Assembly: GCA_963779845.1 (NCBI GenBank)
Contig: CAVZZV010000005.1
Coordinates: 930,001-994,000 of the forward strand
Source of the DNA: CAVZZV01 sp963779845
GTDB taxonomy: Bacteria; Bacteroidota; Bacteroidia; Bacteroidales; GCA-2748055
Direction of reading: 5' to 3'
Length of the DNA stretch: 64,000 nucleotides
Both the position numbers and the translations under genes were made by a program. The notes under the pieces were generated by a model. It was not told the DNA's origin, ran no database searches, and worked only from the letters and a program-made list of their open reading frames with translations. Position 1 is the stretch's first letter. Each line of letters opens with the position of its first letter. Positions 39,315-48,252 of the stretch are shown here, in pieces.

Positions 39315-40421
39315 TTAACAACACCTGTAAAAATTCCCGGGCCCCGGGGCAATCCATCCCTCAAATTCAAGATGAAGCAGGATTCCGGATATGTTTGCCA
39401 GGGATATACCTGTAACGATGCTCAATTCGTTTAAACTGATCTTTTCAAACTCCTTGATAGTCTGAATAATTGATTCTTCTTCCCTGTTTAGTTCCTTAAA
39501 CAACAGTTTCTGGCGTCCTGATCCCTTTTTTCCTTTAGAATCCCATGAAAGGAAATATTCGATATCGCTGCAATGCTCAATAAGGGCGGCCTTATTGTTC
39601 TTAATAAGCTGATTGCAGCCTGCTGAAAACTCATCCCCAGAACGGCCGGGAATGGCGAAAACATCCCGATTATAAGAACTGGCAATATCGGCAGTGATCA
39701 ACGCCCCTCCCTTTAATCCCGATTCCACCACAATTGTCGCATCAGCTAATCCGGCAATGATTCGGTTCCGCTTAATAAAATTGTTTCGTTCAGGTTCCAT
39801 ATTGGAACAGAAATCCGTGCAGAGGCATCCCTGATCCATAATTTTCATCGCCAAATTTTTATGCTCGTAGGGGTAGAGGGTATGAAGTCCATGCCCAAGG
39901 ACAGCAATGGTCCGGAGACCATTCTTCAACGCGGCAACATGGGAATTATAATCAATTCCATAGGCCAGACCGCTAATAATCACTGTTTCAGGGTACACAG
40001 CGGCAATATCCCTGATGATGGATTGGCAAAGGTCAGTCCCATACCTGGTGGCTCTCCGCGTACCGACGAAACTCAGTGTTTTGGTCGAATTGAAACAGTT
40101 CTCTCCCTTGTAGAATAAGATCAAAGGGGCATCCTCACACTGTTTCAGACGAAGAGGGTAATCTTTTTGTTCGAAATTTAATAGGTGAACAGCATTTTTA
40201 TTACAAAAATCAAGTTCCCTGTCTGCCAGTTCCAGCAATCCGGGACTACCTGCCCTCGACGACAAAATTTTCCCAATGCCTGGGATACTCATCAATTTTT
40301 CTCTTTTCTGTCTAAAAACTGCCTCTGCTGATCCGGAATAAGCAATCAGCTTTCTTGCGGTAATGGCCCCTATTGAAGGGATCATGGATAAGGCCAGAAG
40401 AAACCGGTTCTCTAATTCCAT
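39315..40421 (-). CDS. dprA: DNA-processing protein DprA
   Basis: The 368-residue protein has an N-terminal helix-hairpin-helix/SAM-like region (FLLALSMIPSIGAITARKLI, LMSIPGIGKIL). The DprA Rossmann fold follows (FVGTRRATRYG, IISGLAYGIDYNSHVAALKNG, TIAVLGHGL, RNRIIAGLADATIVVESGLKGGALITA, FAIPGRSGDEFSAGCNQLI). A C-terminal winged-helix region ends it (IIQTIKEFEKISLNELSIVTG). It loads RecA onto incoming single-stranded DNA during transformation. The gene is complete and lies upstream of tatD on the same strand. Confidence 0.96.
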   Translation of the reverse strand: MELENRFLLALSMIPSIGAITARKLIAYSGSAEAVFRQKREKLMSIPGIGKILSSRAGSPGLLELADRELDFCNKNAVHLLNFEQKDYPLRLKQCEDAPLILFYKGENCFNSTKTLSFVGTRRATRYGTDLCQSIIRDIAAVYPETVIISGLAYGIDYNSHVAALKNGLRTIAVLGHGLHTLYPYEHKNLAMKIMDQGCLCTDFCSNMEPERNNFIKRNRIIAGLADATIVVESGLKGGALITADIASSYNRDVFAIPGRSGDEFSAGCNQLIKNNKAALIEHCSDIEYFLSWDSKGKKGSGRQKLLFKELNREEESIIQTIKEFEKISLNELSIVTGISLANISGILLHLEFEGWIAPGPGNFYRCC

Positions 40422-40478
40422 ACAAAATCGTTCAATCCAACCTTAATGGAGAAAAACCGCTTTTCTAGCCCTGAAAAT

Positions 40479-40970
40479 TCAAGAATTTTTTGAATTAGTT
40501 TTGGAATAGGAGGATAAGACTTTTTTGATCTTTTCCACCTCATCCTTCTTCAATGCAGAGAGGCTGACAGGCGGATAAGAGGCAATCTGCTGTTTTACCT
40601 GCAGGGAGAGAACGATCTTTTCTTTCCCCGGGAAAGAGCTCATCGTTTCGAATTTCACAAACTTGTCTTTGGGAATTTCTATGGAATGCTTTTTCCGGTT
40701 GAATGCACTTATTAAATAATAGCGTAAAATAATCTTGCTCCCGTTGTCGGTGAAATAAATATAATTCGGTTTGAGGAAAAAATGATAAAACATTAAACCC
40801 AGATACAACCCCCCTGCAATAAGGAAAAAATGCACCTTCTCCATACCAGGAAAAAGCTTTTCGAAAAACCGCGTAAATGAAATCGTTAACACGATAGGGA
40901 CAAATATCACGGTGGCTACAAATTTCTGAAGCCAGATATTGAAGGTGAATTTTTTATTTTCTATAATCAT
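40479..40970 (-). CDS. Two-span membrane protein with PH-like domain, unknown function
   Basis: The 163-residue protein has two hydrophobic segments (KFVATVIFVPIVLTISFTRFF and VHFFLIAGGLYLGLMFYHFF) followed by a beta-rich region (YIYFTDNGSKIILRYYLIS, KHSIEIPKDKFVKFE) that looks like a bacterial PH-like domain. It overlaps the proline dehydrogenase gene by four bases, so the two are translationally coupled, but I see no functional link. Confidence 0.7.
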   Translation of the reverse strand: MIIENKKFTFNIWLQKFVATVIFVPIVLTISFTRFFEKLFPGMEKVHFFLIAGGLYLGLMFYHFFLKPNYIYFTDNGSKIILRYYLISAFNRKKHSIEIPKDKFVKFETMSSFPGKEKIVLSLQVKQQIASYPPVSLSALKKDEVEKIKKVLSSYSKTNSKNS

Positions 40971-42151
40971 AAGTCCCTCCTATCAAGTTTTCGACGCTTA
41001 AATTCCCTTGAGATGAGATTAAGTTCCCTGCTTGTCTGCCCTTTAACCGAAGTGTTTTCTTCGACCCGGCGTGTGAGGTAGGGCAAAACATGCCTGACCG
41101 GTCCGTAAGGGAGGTATTTTGATACATTATATCCACTCTCGGCCAGGTTAAAACTAATATGGTCGCTCATTCCGTATAGTTGGGAAAACCATATGCGGCT
41201 GTCCTCATTTTTTAAACCTTTATCAGCCATTAATTGAGTAAGATACATGGAGGAATACTCGTTGTGCGTTCCATTAAATATTGAAATCCTGTCGATATGC
41301 TTAACGGAAAAGGCAAGTGCGTCATTATAGGATCTATCGGTACTTTCCTTATCCGGCTGAATGGGGTCCGGGTAGTCAAGTCTTGCTGCTCTTGCCCTTT
41401 CTCTTTCCATATAAGCCCCGCGAACAAACTTGGCCCCGAGGAAAAAGCCCTCCTTCTCAGCCCGTCTAAAGTCATGGTCCAGCACTGCAAGTCTGTCGGT
41501 ACGGTACATTTGATAGGTATTGTAAACGATCGCTCTCTCCTGGTTGTATCTCGCCTGCATTTCATATACTACCTGATCAATAAAAGGCTGATAAAAACTA
41601 TCCTCGGCATCGATCATTATCGGAATCCCCTTACTATAAGCTGAACGGCATAAACGATCGACCCTTTGCCTGAATTTCGCGCCTTCCCTTTGGGCCTCTT
41701 CGGAAATGCCATGAGTGTCGCTGAGTAATTCAAGGGCGTGCGACTGAATGAAAGCAGTGGGCTTGAATACGGCAAAAGGAACATTCGGGCTGGAAGCCGC
41801 AAAATCGATCGTCCGCATGGTTTCTTTATGGGCTTTTTCAATCTCTTCATCCTCCTCGCTTCCTTCAACCGAATAATCAAGGATGGATTTAACATTCTTC
41901 TTCGCAAGCTTTGCCACAACCTGTGCACATTCCGCAATGGTTTCTCCTCCAACAAATTGCTTATAAACTGTGGGCTTGACTATCCACCGGACAGGCAGGC
42001 CAATCCTGGAGGCCAAACCAATTGTTTTATTGCCCATTTTAACCAACCAGGGATAGGATATTAAACGGTACAAATAATATGCACGTCTTAATTCATCATT
42101 ATTCTTGATGGCGAATGCCACCTGCGTGTTATCAAAATCAACCATGATCAA
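40967..42151 (-). CDS. Proline dehydrogenase
   Basis: The 394-residue stand-alone enzyme has the FAD/proline barrel motifs: KSILDYSVEGSE, PFAVFKPTAFI, GIPIMIDAEDSFYQPFID, ERAIVYNTYQMYRTDRL, GAKFVRGAYMERERARA, ISIFNGTHNEYSS and FSQLYGMSDHISFNLAESGYNVSKYLPYGPV. It oxidises proline to pyrroline-5-carboxylate, passing electrons to the membrane. The partner P5C dehydrogenase is not in the window. Length fits the monofunctional Bacteroidetes form. Confidence 0.95.
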   Translation of the reverse strand: MIMVDFDNTQVAFAIKNNDELRRAYYLYRLISYPWLVKMGNKTIGLASRIGLPVRWIVKPTVYKQFVGGETIAECAQVVAKLAKKNVKSILDYSVEGSEEDEEIEKAHKETMRTIDFAASSPNVPFAVFKPTAFIQSHALELLSDTHGISEEAQREGAKFRQRVDRLCRSAYSKGIPIMIDAEDSFYQPFIDQVVYEMQARYNQERAIVYNTYQMYRTDRLAVLDHDFRRAEKEGFFLGAKFVRGAYMERERARAARLDYPDPIQPDKESTDRSYNDALAFSVKHIDRISIFNGTHNEYSSMYLTQLMADKGLKNEDSRIWFSQLYGMSDHISFNLAESGYNVSKYLPYGPVRHVLPYLTRRVEENTSVKGQTSRELNLISREFKRRKLDRRDL

Positions 42152-42352
42152 AAATTATCAATACACAAAGATGCATATACCATCTTGAAATTCAATATTG
42201 AAAATCAATGCTTAAGAGGATTTTTTTTATGATCTTTGTCAGGAATTAAAAAAAAAATCGCAAATAACCGGGCTCATTTTTCGTAGAAAACTTACTTATT
42301 GAAAGTGGGTGGCAGGTAATTAAATTCCAAATCATTAAATCCAAACAGAAAA

Positions 42353-42919
42353 ATGAAAAAACTGATCGCGTATTTCTTACAAGGACTTTTATATGTGGCT
42401 CCCCTGGGCATTACATTATATATTATCTATCTGGTCTTCACTTTTCTGGATGGCCTCATCCAGGGTTCAATACAAAAATACCTTCATATTCATATTCCCG
42501 GTCTGGGTTTACTGGGGATCATCCTGTTTATTACCCTACTCGGTTTTATTGGGAAATCGATCATTTTCAGTCCGGTTAGCAAATTTATCGGTGGAATGGT
42601 ACGTAAAACCCCTGTTTTAAACCTTATATATTCTTCCATAAAAGATTTGCTGAATGCTTTTGTCGGCAAAGAGAAGAAATTCAACAAACCGGTAATTGTT
42701 AAGGTCAACACCATTTCAGAGCTGGAAAAAATTGGGTTTCTTACCCAGGAAGATCTAAACGATTTGGGTATTAAAGACAAGGTGGCAGTATATTTTCCAC
42801 ATTCCTATAATTTCTCAGGGGAATTGTTTATTGTTCCCACAGAACATATTAAACCCTTTAACATGAGTCCTGCCGATGCCATGAAATTTATTGTTTCAGG
42901 AGGGGTGGCCAGGGGGTAA
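42353..42919 (+). CDS. DUF502 family membrane protein
   Basis: The 188-residue protein has two N-terminal spans (LLYVAPLGITLYIIYLVFTFLD and IPGLGLLGIILFITLLGFIGKSI). The DUF502 signature region follows (MVRKTPVLNLIYSSIKDLLNAFVG), then a beta-rich part (VAVYFPHSYNFSGELFIVPTEHIKPFNMSPADAMKFIVSGGV). Function is unknown; distant relatives in plants are membrane-trafficking-associated. Its last 24 bases overlap the end of the convergent LuxE-like gene. Confidence 0.9.
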   Translation: MKKLIAYFLQGLLYVAPLGITLYIIYLVFTFLDGLIQGSIQKYLHIHIPGLGLLGIILFITLLGFIGKSIIFSPVSKFIGGMVRKTPVLNLIYSSIKDLLNAFVGKEKKFNKPVIVKVNTISELEKIGFLTQEDLNDLGIKDKVAVYFPHSYNFSGELFIVPTEHIKPFNMSPADAMKFIVSGGVARG

Positions 42920-43918
42920 CAATAAATTACATCCCCTCAGATCCGAATTATCTAACCTACCAAGAACTTCAAAGCTACCATCAGGATAGGATTTACCCAA
43001 ATCGGAGGTAGCAATAAAAGAACAGGAATGGATATTCGCAAGATCAATGATATTTAGGGTGCCCGTTTTTCCATCTCCCAAAATGCTGAAGGGATCGTGA
43101 ATATCGGTAATGAGAACTTTCATCCAGGGAGGGCACCTAAAAATTCCCTCTCCCCGTGAATATGCCTGGGAAAGAAGTTCTGTCATTCCATATTCTGAAT
43201 GAACCGATTTCAGGTGAAAGCTTTGTTTCAATATCCCGTGAAGTTCCTCTCTTGGCATCTCCTTTCTCCTTCCCTTCATCCCGCCGGTTTCCATAATTAT
43301 GACATCAGACAGGTCGGCATTATTATCCCGGGCGAATTCAAGAAGTGCGAAACTAACTCCGATCAAAAGGGTCTTTTGTTTTTCCTTCTGAAGTTTGTTG
43401 AGCAATTTGATAAGCTTGTCGTTCGCATGCAGGTAGAATCCGCTGAGCGGATGCCCGGATTGGTTAATTAGGGCGTTGCACATATATATTAAGGAGGAAT
43501 CCTCCCTTTCCATATAGGAAGGCAACATGGCAAGAATGCAATAATCATTTACCGCACCATAAAAGTGCTGAAATCCCCTTGAGAAACTTTCGGTATATAG
43601 AGATAAGTCAGAAACATAATGGCTGCTTTTTTCTGAACCGGTGGTTCCGCTGGAGGTGAAAATGATCTCTTCTTTCAATCCTTCGGCTAGTACTTTGTGG
43701 GTTTTAAAAAAGCCGATCGGAAGAAAAGGAAACTGGCCCAAAGTAACAATAGCAGATCTGTCTATTCCAAGGCAATCTATGAAATTGCGGTAAACAGGGA
43801 TTTTCTTTGACTGGTAATTAAATATTTCAATGGATTTCTTTAGGAATGACTCATTACTATAGCCTTGGAAATCAGATCCGGAATTAAACGGATCGCCAAA
43901 AAGGAGCGCTTTTTCCAT
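42896..43918 (-). CDS. LuxE-like acyl-protein synthetase / acyl-activating enzyme
   Basis: The 340-residue protein belongs to the LuxE/PaaK branch of adenylate-forming enzymes: IPVYRNFIDCLG, FLPIGFFKTHKV, the phosphate loop TSSGTTGSEKSSH, METGGMKGRRKEM, HSEYGMTELLSQAY, and a C-terminal TSDLGKSYPDGSFEVLGRLDNSDLRGCN. LuxE activates fatty acids as acyl-AMP for transfer to a partner protein. Here no lux genes are present, so the acid is unknown. It is a single gene upstream of nothing obvious on its strand. Confidence 0.85.
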   Translation of the reverse strand: MEKALLFGDPFNSGSDFQGYSNESFLKKSIEIFNYQSKKIPVYRNFIDCLGIDRSAIVTLGQFPFLPIGFFKTHKVLAEGLKEEIIFTSSGTTGSEKSSHYVSDLSLYTESFSRGFQHFYGAVNDYCILAMLPSYMEREDSSLIYMCNALINQSGHPLSGFYLHANDKLIKLLNKLQKEKQKTLLIGVSFALLEFARDNNADLSDVIIMETGGMKGRRKEMPREELHGILKQSFHLKSVHSEYGMTELLSQAYSRGEGIFRCPPWMKVLITDIHDPFSILGDGKTGTLNIIDLANIHSCSFIATSDLGKSYPDGSFEVLGRLDNSDLRGCNLLLPPGHPS

Positions 43919-44080
43919 CGTTCATTAAGTCTTAATTGACCTGAAAGTTGATTTTTTTGTCCATTAGAACCGCCCTGATTAAAATTGTAAATAAACAGGT
44001 TTAAATTATAATGTGTTTGCAACAAAAAGGCCGGACAAAAGCATTTAAAAACAATTTATTCAGGCTAAGATCACGCTCTT

Positions 44081-45274
44081 TTATTCCCCCCGGATTGCGG
44101 CAATTCCAGGCAATGTTTTTCCTTCAATGTACTCCAGCATGGCACCCCCACCGGTAGAAACATAACTTACCTGATCGCTGAGGCCGAATTTATTCACGGC
44201 TGCAACCGAGTCTCCACCCCCCACAAGGCTGAAAGCTCCTTTATCGGTAGCTTCTGCAATGGCTTGAGCGATAGCAATGGTACCTTTTTGGAAATTTTTC
44301 ATTTCAAAAACCCCCATGGGTCCATTCCATAAAATCGTTTTAGAGTCAGCAATAACACTGCTGAATTCTTTAATCGTCCCTTCAGCAATATCAAGGCCCA
44401 TCCAGCCGGACTCCCCATTATCGATATCCGCAGTTTTGGTGGTGGCATCATTATCAAATTTGTCGGCAAGAATTTGGTCAACGGGCAGATACAGGTTAAT
44501 TCCTTTTGATTTGGCTTTCTCCACCAGCTCATTGGCCAGGTCCAGTTTATCCTCTTCGCAAAGTGAATTACCGATTTCCCCTCCGCGTGCTTTGATAAAG
44601 GTGTAGGTCATACCCCCCCCAATAATCAGGTTGTCCACCTGATCGAGCAGATTTTCTATAACCTCGATCTTATCAGAAACTTTTGCCCCGCCCATAATCG
44701 CAGTAAAGGGTTTGGCTGAACTCTTCAAAACCTTGTCCATGGCTTCCAGTTCGCTCTGGATCAGGTAACCAAAAACTTTATCGTCCGGGAAGAATTCTGC
44801 GACAATGGTTGTTGATGCATGCGCCCGGTGAGCAGTACCAAAAGCATCGTTCACGTATACATCGGCACCTTCGGCAAGTTTTTTGGCAAAGTCTTTATCG
44901 CCTTTGGTTTCCTGTTTGTAAAAGCGAAGGTTTTCAAGTAAAAGCACTTCACCTGGTCTGAGGGCTTTTTTTGTCTCCATAGTTTTACTTCCTATGCAGT
45001 CGCCGGCAAATTTTACCGGTATTCCCAGATGACCTGACAGGTTTTTTACCACATGTTTCAATGAATATTTTTCTTCCGGTCCTTCCTTGGGACGGCCCAA
45101 ATGTGACATCAGGATGGCGGATCCGCCATCGGACAATATTTTGCGTATTGAAGGAAGTGCTGCGGTGATCCTCGTATCGTCGGTCACTTCAAATTTATCA
45201 TTTAGGGGGACATTAAAATCAACCCTCATAATCGCTTTTTTTCCTGAGAAATTGTAATTATCAACAGTACGCAT
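44081..45274 (-). CDS. pgk: Phosphoglycerate kinase
   Basis: At 397 residues the protein matches the family in length and motifs: MRVDFNVPL (substrate site) and AILMSHLGRPKEG, then ENLRFY, YVNDAFGTAHRAHAS and PFTAIMGGAKVSDKIEVI. The nucleotide region has ILWNGPMGVFEM and the Gly-rich end GGGDSVAAVNKFG. It makes ATP from 1,3-bisphosphoglycerate in glycolysis. It lies back to back with holB. Confidence 0.98.
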   Translation of the reverse strand: MRTVDNYNFSGKKAIMRVDFNVPLNDKFEVTDDTRITAALPSIRKILSDGGSAILMSHLGRPKEGPEEKYSLKHVVKNLSGHLGIPVKFAGDCIGSKTMETKKALRPGEVLLLENLRFYKQETKGDKDFAKKLAEGADVYVNDAFGTAHRAHASTTIVAEFFPDDKVFGYLIQSELEAMDKVLKSSAKPFTAIMGGAKVSDKIEVIENLLDQVDNLIIGGGMTYTFIKARGGEIGNSLCEEDKLDLANELVEKAKSKGINLYLPVDQILADKFDNDATTKTADIDNGESGWMGLDIAEGTIKEFSSVIADSKTILWNGPMGVFEMKNFQKGTIAIAQAIAEATDKGAFSLVGGGDSVAAVNKFGLSDQVSYVSTGGGAMLEYIEGKTLPGIAAIRGE

Positions 45275-45315
45275 ATGCTTAAAATTTCAGATTAAAACTA
45301 TTTTAAATTCACCCC

Positions 45316-45323
45316 CAAAGGTA
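45316..45323 (-). promoter_or_regulatory. -7 promoter element for pgk
   Basis: TACCTTTG on the minus strand fits TAnnTTTG and lies 42 bases before the pgk start codon. No good -33 element is seen. Confidence 0.45.
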
Positions 45324-45340
45324 AACAAAGTATTTTTAAT

Positions 45341-45348
45341 TATCTTTG
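45341..45348 (+). promoter_or_regulatory. -7 promoter element for holB
   Basis: TATCTTTG matches the TAnnTTTG consensus and lies 54 bases before the holB ATG, interleaved with the divergent pgk promoter. Confidence 0.5.
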
Positions 45349-45401
45349 TTTTCATCTGTTCAAAACGTTTTCAACTAATATTAACTCACAATTCCGCTTG
45401 A

Positions 45402-46517
45402 ATGTTTTTTCATCAAATTCCGGGACAGGAAGAAGTCAAAAGAAGTCTGGTAAAATCAGTAAAAGAGGGTAGAATTAGCCATGCCCAAATGTTCCTTGGC
45501 CCGGAAGGCTCCGGAAAACTTGCACTTGCACTTGCCTATTCACAATACATTTCGTGTACCGACCGACAGGAAAATGAATCCTGTGGGAAATGTCCTTCCT
45601 GTATCAAATACCATAAATTTGTGCATCCGGATCTCCATTTTCTCTATCCTACTATGGCCTCCGCGAATGAATCAATGACCGACAAATTCCTGGGCGCCTG
45701 GAGAGAAGAGTTAAATGAGAATGTTTTTATGGACCAGAACCACTGGTATGGTAAAATTGGCCTGGAAACGAAACAGGGGATTATTTCTGCCAGGGACAGT
45801 GATCAGGTAATCCTTAAGCTCAGCCTGAAATCCTATGAATCGGAATACAAAGTAATCATTATCTGGCTGCCTGAGAAAATGAATGCGACAGCCGCGAACA
45901 AACTGCTTAAAATCATCGAAGAACCTCCTGCCGGCACCATTTTTATTCTAGTTACCGAATCGGCCGATGAGCTCCTCGCCACTATTCGATCCCGGACACA
46001 AATGATCAAAGTGCCGCGGCTGAAGGATGAAGAGATAGCAGAGGCTCTTGTAAAATTGGGGGTCAATAATGAGTTAATCCCCGATGCGGTTCACGTTGCC
46101 AATGGAAATTTTAATAAAGCTCTAACCGCGACCCGTTCCGACGAGCAGAATAAATACAACTTCGAAAAGTTTGTAAGCCTTATGCGGCTATGCTTTAAAA
46201 GAGAATATAAAGAAATTCTTGATTTAACCAACGAATTGGGAAGCAGGGGAAGGGAGAACCAGAAATTGTTCCTGACCAATTCATCCCGGCTCATCCGGGA
46301 AAATTTCATGGTGAACCTGAAACGAAACGAGCTTACCCACATGACCGCTTATGAAAAAGATTTCTCCATTAAATTCTCAGCTTTCATAAACATGAAAAAT
46401 GCACCCAGGTTATATGAGGAGTTTAACATGGCCTACAACCATATTGCCGCCAATGGATTTGCAAAGATCGTCCTCTTTGATCTTTCCCTTAAAATAATCC
46501 AATTGCTGCATATCTAA
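45402..46517 (+). CDS. holB: DNA polymerase III subunit delta' (clamp loader)
   Basis: The 371-residue protein is an AAA+ clamp-loader subunit: HAQMFLGPEGSGKLALALAYSQY is a Walker A-like loop, CGKCPSCIKYHKFVHPDLHFLYP includes the zinc-binding cysteines, KVIIIWLPEKMNATAANKLLKIIEEPP is the conserved delta'/tau core, and TIRSRTQMI carries the SRC-like sensor region with Thr in place of Cys. It helps load the sliding clamp. It begins the holB-ricT-gldH-trmB series typical of Bacteroidetes. Confidence 0.94.
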   Translation: MFFHQIPGQEEVKRSLVKSVKEGRISHAQMFLGPEGSGKLALALAYSQYISCTDRQENESCGKCPSCIKYHKFVHPDLHFLYPTMASANESMTDKFLGAWREELNENVFMDQNHWYGKIGLETKQGIISARDSDQVILKLSLKSYESEYKVIIIWLPEKMNATAANKLLKIIEEPPAGTIFILVTESADELLATIRSRTQMIKVPRLKDEEIAEALVKLGVNNELIPDAVHVANGNFNKALTATRSDEQNKYNFEKFVSLMRLCFKREYKEILDLTNELGSRGRENQKLFLTNSSRLIRENFMVNLKRNELTHMTAYEKDFSIKFSAFINMKNAPRLYEEFNMAYNHIAANGFAKIVLFDLSLKIIQLLHI

Positions 46518-46527
46518 TTTTTTAGTT

Positions 46528-46535
46528 TAATTTTG
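46528..46535 (+). promoter_or_regulatory. -7 promoter element before ricT
   Basis: TAATTTTG matches TAnnTTTG just after the holB stop and 17 bases before the ricT ATG; a TTG 22 bases upstream could serve as the -33 element. It may let ricT be transcribed apart from holB. Confidence 0.45.
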
Positions 46536-46551
46536 CCAATGACCCAAAAAA

Positions 46552-47727
46552 ATGAAAAGCGATATGGACGAATTAATGCACAGGGGCTGTTGTAATGGCA
46601 TTTGCAGGGAAGAAAAGAATGATGGAAAAGATATCATATCAAACTACTTTAGTTCATGCAGTAAACTTGACGATTATAATTGGTTAAGAGACATACCCCA
46701 GGCAGGTACTAAAAACGATCTGGTAGAAGTACGATTCAAAAATACCAGGAAAGGTTTTTACCAAAATACAGACCACCTGCCGCTGTACCGTGGAGAGATG
46801 GTAGCGGTTGAATCATCTCCCGGGCACGACATTGGAATTGTATGCATGACCGGGGAATTGGTGGAGCGGCAATTACAAAAGTATGGACTCAACCCGGGAT
46901 CTGACGAAATAAAAAAGGTATATCGAAAAGCCCGGCAGGCCGATCTCGAAAAGTGGAAAGAGGCAATCGACCTCGAACATGAAACCATGATAAGGGCAAG
47001 AAAGATGGCCGCCCGTCTGAATCTGAACATGAAAATAGGGGATGTGGAATATCAGGGTGATAAAACCAAAGCTATCTTCTATTATATTGCCGACGAGCGG
47101 GTCGATTTCCGTCAGCTTATCAAAGATATGGCAGAGTCCTTTCGGATCAGGGTTGAGATGAAGCAGATTGGGGCAAGGCAGGAAGCCGGACGCATAGGTG
47201 GAATTGGCTCTTGCGGTCGTGAATTATGCTGTGCCTCCTGGCTCACCAACTTTATATCGGTAACAACTGCCGCTGCAAGGTATCAGGAAGTTTCCCTTAA
47301 CCCCCAGAAACTGGCGGGTCAATGCGGGAAGTTGAAATGCTGCCTGAATTATGAAGTTACCAGCTATGTAGACGCCCAGAAGGACTTTCCATCCCGCGAA
47401 ATTGTCCTCAAGGGCAAAGAGGGAAATGCCTGGCATCAGAAAACGGATATTTATCGCGGCATTTACTGGTACTCCCATGAAAGTCAATCCAGCACAAGCC
47501 TTATTCCCATTTCAGTAGAACGCGTAAGTGAAATCATAGAACTGAACCGAAAGGGGATATTCCCTGAAAAATTAATTGAAATCGATTCGTCAAACTCTTC
47601 CAGGAGTGAATTCAACGATGTCATCGGCCAGGATAGTCTGACCAGGTTCGAAGATAAAACACCCAGGAAAAAAAATAAAAATAGAAAAAAATACAGGAAT
47701 GACCGGAATGACAAAAAACCGGATTGA
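46552..47727 (+). CDS. ricT: RicT/YaaT-like PSP1-domain protein
   Basis: The 391-residue protein contains the PSP1 C-terminal domain: GEMVAVESSPGHDIGIVCMTGE, RLNLNMKIGDVEYQGDKTKAIFYYIADERVDFRQLIKDMAE, IGARQEAGRIGGIGSCGRELCCASWL and KLAGQCGKLKCCLNYE. The cysteine set in the last two segments is the iron-sulfur/metal-binding signature of RicT-type proteins. In Bacillus RicT partners with RicA and RicF to control RNA maturation; those partners are not expected here. The C-terminus is a Lys/Asn-rich tail, possibly RNA-binding. Confidence 0.9.
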   Translation: MKSDMDELMHRGCCNGICREEKNDGKDIISNYFSSCSKLDDYNWLRDIPQAGTKNDLVEVRFKNTRKGFYQNTDHLPLYRGEMVAVESSPGHDIGIVCMTGELVERQLQKYGLNPGSDEIKKVYRKARQADLEKWKEAIDLEHETMIRARKMAARLNLNMKIGDVEYQGDKTKAIFYYIADERVDFRQLIKDMAESFRIRVEMKQIGARQEAGRIGGIGSCGRELCCASWLTNFISVTTAAARYQEVSLNPQKLAGQCGKLKCCLNYEVTSYVDAQKDFPSREIVLKGKEGNAWHQKTDIYRGIYWYSHESQSSTSLIPISVERVSEIIELNRKGIFPEKLIEIDSSNSSRSEFNDVIGQDSLTRFEDKTPRKKNKNRKKYRNDRNDKKPD

Positions 47728-47773
47728 TAATTCCACGGATAAATTTCATGATCAAAAAACCTATAGGCCAATA

Positions 47774-48247
47774 ATGAGAAAGATACTCCTTTTAACTCTG
47801 GTTTTACTTTCATTTATACTCAGTTCCTGTGATCCTCAAATGGTATTCGACCAGTTCAAGAGTACTGGTGACGAAAGTTGGAATTGGTCGGAAGTCAGGG
47901 AATTTGACATTAACATGCAGGATTCGACAGAGCTATTTAATATTTATATTAATGTAAGGCATACCAAAAAATATCCATTCTCAAATCTGTATGTTTTCGT
48001 CCAACTTACCTCTCCCGATGGAAATACTTTGACAGACACGATCGACATTCCGATTGCAAGCCCGAGAGGAAAATGGCTTGGCGATGGCTTTGGCGATATT
48101 AAATTTGTTCGCACAGAGTTTCGTGAAGGAGTTCGGTTTGGACAAAAAGGTATTTACAAGGCTAAACTCACCCAGGGGATGAGGGCAGAAGAAGTGCCTG
48201 TTACCGATATTGGCATCCGGGTTGAAAAGTACACCTCCCTAAAATAA
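47774..48247 (+). CDS. gldH: Gliding motility lipoprotein GldH
   Basis: I start at ATG 47774 because it places a lipoprotein signal (LLSFILSSC, Cys19) at the N-terminus; an in-frame ATG at 47699 would overlap ricT. The 157-residue product has the GldH pattern: FDQFKSTGDESWNWSEV, FNIYINVRHTKKYPFSNLYVFVQ, and the PRGKWLGDGFGDIKF loop. GldH is required for gliding in Flavobacterium but is also widespread in non-gliding Bacteroidetes. Its location between ricT and trmB matches many relatives. Confidence 0.93.
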   Translation: MRKILLLTLVLLSFILSSCDPQMVFDQFKSTGDESWNWSEVREFDINMQDSTELFNIYINVRHTKKYPFSNLYVFVQLTSPDGNTLTDTIDIPIASPRGKWLGDGFGDIKFVRTEFREGVRFGQKGIYKAKLTQGMRAEEVPVTDIGIRVEKYTSLK

Positions 48248-48252
48248 TATTC

